The position numbers and the translations under genes are program-made. Shown in pieces: positions 6,958 through 8,339 of a stretch of 8,339 nt of DNA. Where the stretch lies: assembly GCA_030629105.1 (NCBI GenBank), contig DAOVPS010000146.1, positions 1 through 8,339 on the forward strand. Reading direction: 5' to 3'. The notes under the pieces are model-generated. The model did no database searches. It saw only the letters and a program-made list of their open reading frames with translations, and was not told the origin of the DNA. Origin of the DNA: JABLTI01 sp030629105. Its GTDB lineage: Archaea; Asgardarchaeota; Heimdallarchaeia; JABLTI01. Position 1 is the first letter of the stretch. Every line of letters begins with the position of its first letter.

Positions 6958-8025
6958 TTGTCCAAAAAAAGCGATACAATGGCAATCGGAATAGATCTTG
7001 GTACGAGCATAACTAAATTAGTAGGACCTGGTGGTAAAAAGATTGTAAAAATTCCCAGTTTGGTTGGTGATCCAAATCCTGGATGGAAAGGATTAGGAAC
7101 AGATAAATCTTGGATAAATAATCTTATGCTACAAACTGATGATGGGAAGAAATATTTCGTAGGTGAATTAGCAAGATTACAAAGCGAAATAAAACGACCA
7201 TTAGCAGAAAAAGGTAAAATGAAAAGTTTGAAAGATGCAATTATAGCAATAAAAGCAGCTCTTTCGAATTTCGTAGAAAAGGATTATGCAAATTTAATAG
7301 TTGCGACTGGAGTGCCAGTTGCAAGTCCTCAAGATGAAATGGTAACTTTAAGCAAAGGTCTGAAAGGAGCTATGACAATTAATGTTGCAAATGATGCGAC
7401 AGGGGAAGAAAAACAAATCAATCTGAAGATAGACCAATGCTTAGTAATGCCAGTTTGTTATGGATCTTATTATGAAATCCTGAAAACATCTGGTGAACAA
7501 AGAGCAGTTGATGCAGTAGTTGTGGATATAGGAGCTGGTGCAACAAATATTCTTACTGTTTATGAAGGTAGACTAATGCGAACAGCAAGTGGAAGCGTAC
7601 TAGAATCAATAACCACACTCGCTGAAAGAATTGCCAGTAACTTGAATCAGCAAACAGGGAAAATTTTGCGACCATTTGAATTGATAAAATCCATAGAGAT
7701 TGGAAGAAAGAATGTAATGGTTGCAGGAGAGCAATATGATATTTCTGAAACCCTCACTTATTATGTCAATTCAATCGCAGATATCATAGTGGATGAATTA
7801 TCAACCTTACTTGGAACCCTCCCACCCGATGCTTGGATTGAAAAAGTCATTCTAACCGGTGGTGGTGCTGAAGTCTTTGGTGAACGTATGAAAAGTATTC
7901 TTACCGAAAACAATATTGTTCAATCACCAGAAGAGGTTATTGTTCCTAAAGATCCTGTGTTAGCAAATGCTTTTGGCTTCCAGAAAATTGCTCAAGCACA
8001 AATCGACAGCAAAAAGAAAAAATGA
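6958..8025 (+). CDS. Actin-like ATPase (archaeal ParM/Alp-like)
   Basis: 355 aa from a TTG start with a well-placed AGGGTG. It belongs to the actin/Hsp70/sugar-kinase ATPase fold. Visible motifs: phosphate 1 IGIDLGTSITK at 10-20 (D13, T16); phosphate 2 VVVDIGAGATN at 187-197 (D190, G192, G194, T196); adenosine motif VILTGGGAEVFGE at 297-309. The insert after phosphate 1 (IPSLVG, GWKG, 'KKYFVGELAR') and the overall length resemble the ParM/StbA-like and Thermoplasma Ta0583-type archaeal actins rather than eukaryotic actin (about 375 aa), crenactin or a DnaK. Such proteins polymerise with ATP in DNA segregation or cell-shape roles; which applies here cannot be told. No ParR-like partner or centromere-like repeat is visible nearby, so a plasmid-segregation role is not supported. 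It ends in four lysines whose codons form the A-rich arm of a terminator. It lies 92 nt after the MoxR operon on the same strand. Confidence 0.88.
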   Translation: MSKKSDTMAIGIDLGTSITKLVGPGGKKIVKIPSLVGDPNPGWKGLGTDKSWINNLMLQTDDGKKYFVGELARLQSEIKRPLAEKGKMKSLKDAIIAIKAALSNFVEKDYANLIVATGVPVASPQDEMVTLSKGLKGAMTINVANDATGEEKQINLKIDQCLVMPVCYGSYYEILKTSGEQRAVDAVVVDIGAGATNILTVYEGRLMRTASGSVLESITTLAERIASNLNQQTGKILRPFELIKSIEIGRKNVMVAGEQYDISETLTYYVNSIADIIVDELSTLLGTLPPDAWIEKVILTGGGAEVFGERMKSILTENNIVQSPEEVIVPKDPVLANAFGFQKIAQAQIDSKKKK

Positions 8026-8061
8026 TTCGCTGAATGGCGAATCTTATTCTATTTTATTTTT
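8024..8061. terminator. Hairpin plus T-tract, likely bidirectional terminator between convergent genes
   Basis: A perfect 7-bp inverted repeat, GATTCGC (8024-8030) and GCGAATC (8037-8043), encloses a 6-nt loop. On the + strand it is followed by the T-rich run 8044-8061. On the minus strand, the A-rich codons 8011-8022 of the actin-like gene read as a T-rich tract after the same stem. The left arm overlaps the TGA stop (8023-8025). Position between two convergent genes fits a shared terminator. Archaeal RNA polymerase mainly responds to the T-tracts, so the hairpin may instead protect mRNA ends. Confidence 0.65.
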
Positions 8062-8069
8062 CAATTGAA

Positions 8070-8339
8070 TTATTTATGCTTGATAAATGTTTTATTTCTA
8101 TATTCTTGAAATGCAATTCTAAGTTCATTTTCTGTATTCATTACAATTGGACCATTCCATGCTACTGGTTCACCAATTGGTTTTCCAGAGATAAGCAGAA
8201 ATCTAACTGGTTTATCCTTTGTATATATTTCAACAAAATCCCCATCAGCATATAATACAACAGAACCTTTGCTTGTCATTTCTTTTTGCTTGTTGTCAAA
8301 GAGTCCTGCGCCATCAAAAATATAAGCAAAAACAGTATG
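8070..8339 (-). CDS. Pirin-family protein, C-terminal part (5' truncated)
   Basis: The minus-strand frame is open to the window edge, so the gene starts beyond 8339. The visible 89 codons end at TAA (8072-8070). The in-frame ATG at 8279 is internal. The sequence carries the Pirin_C signature: 'A-Y-I-F-D-G-A-G' near the edge, the RFLLISGKPIGEPVAWNGP block, then VMNTENELRIAFQEYRN and TF. Pirins are cytosolic bicupin proteins (usually about 230-300 aa) with a metal site in the N-terminal cupin; several act as quercetin dioxygenases or regulators. The metal-binding His/Glu residues are in the missing half, so activity cannot be judged. It is convergent to the actin-like gene, 44 nt apart, and probably unrelated to the MoxR operon. 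Confidence 0.92.
   Translation of the reverse strand, partial: HTVFAYIFDGAGLFDNKQKEMTSKGSVVLYADGDFVEIYTKDKPVRFLLISGKPIGEPVAWNGPIVMNTENELRIAFQEYRNKTFIKHK

Noticed and set aside
6958..8025. Actin-like gene as a plasmid ParM with an adjacent parC/ParR
   Set aside because: No tandem direct repeats are seen upstream and no small DNA-binding gene follows; the downstream gene is a convergent pirin.
8034..8255. 73-codon + strand reading frame after the actin-like gene
   Set aside because: It is antisense to the clear Pirin_C coding sequence and is low-complexity Phe/Ile/Cys-rich; a shadow.

Overview
The window is AT-rich and gene-dense, and looks archaeal. The evidence is qualitative: TTG starts preceded by GAGGT/AGGGTG-type Shine-Dalgarno sequences, AT-rich TATA-like boxes, an actin-like ATPase of the archaeal/ParM-like type, and a sequon-rich, Ig-like surface ectodomain. 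An Asgard or other low-GC archaeal lineage would fit, but no rRNA or marker gene is present, so the lineage is not established. No RNA gene, CRISPR array, transposon or integration site was seen. All stop codons used (TAA, TGA, TAG) fit the standard code.

Positions 2-6865 hold five co-directional + strand genes that look like one envelope-associated operon. They are: (1) the 3' part of a surface protein with at least three Ig-like repeats, one membrane helix and a cytosolic DUF4129-like tail; (2) a DUF4350-type protein with a GATase-like/GIFT-like ectodomain between two membrane helices and its own cytosolic helical tail; (3) a MoxR AAA+ ATPase; (4) a DUF58 protein with two membrane helices and a von Willebrand A-like MIDAS domain; (5) an unrecognised membrane protein with about seven helices and a basic C-terminal tail. 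Gaps are 21, 78 and 59 nt, followed by a short overlap between genes 4 and 5. MoxR + DUF58 + DUF4350 + DUF4129 is a known recurring neighbourhood in bacteria and archaea. MoxR proteins are thought to act as chaperone-like ATPases on vWA/DUF58 partners, but the substrate of this version is not known.

Positions 6866-6957 are a 92-nt promoter-like spacer. Gene (6), at 6958-8025, is an actin/ParM-like ATPase with all three nucleotide-binding motifs recognisable. It ends in a 7-bp hairpin that overlaps its stop codon. T-rich sequence lies on the 3' side of the hairpin on both strands, so it looks like a bidirectional terminator shared with the convergent last gene.

Positions 8070-8339, on the minus strand, hold the C-terminal 89 codons of a pirin-family protein whose start lies beyond the window.

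A working model, which is inference: genes 1, 2, 4 and 5 form a membrane-spanning assembly with ectodomains outside and helical or vWA domains inside. MoxR remodels it from the cytosol. The adjacent actin-like filament protein may or may not be functionally linked.
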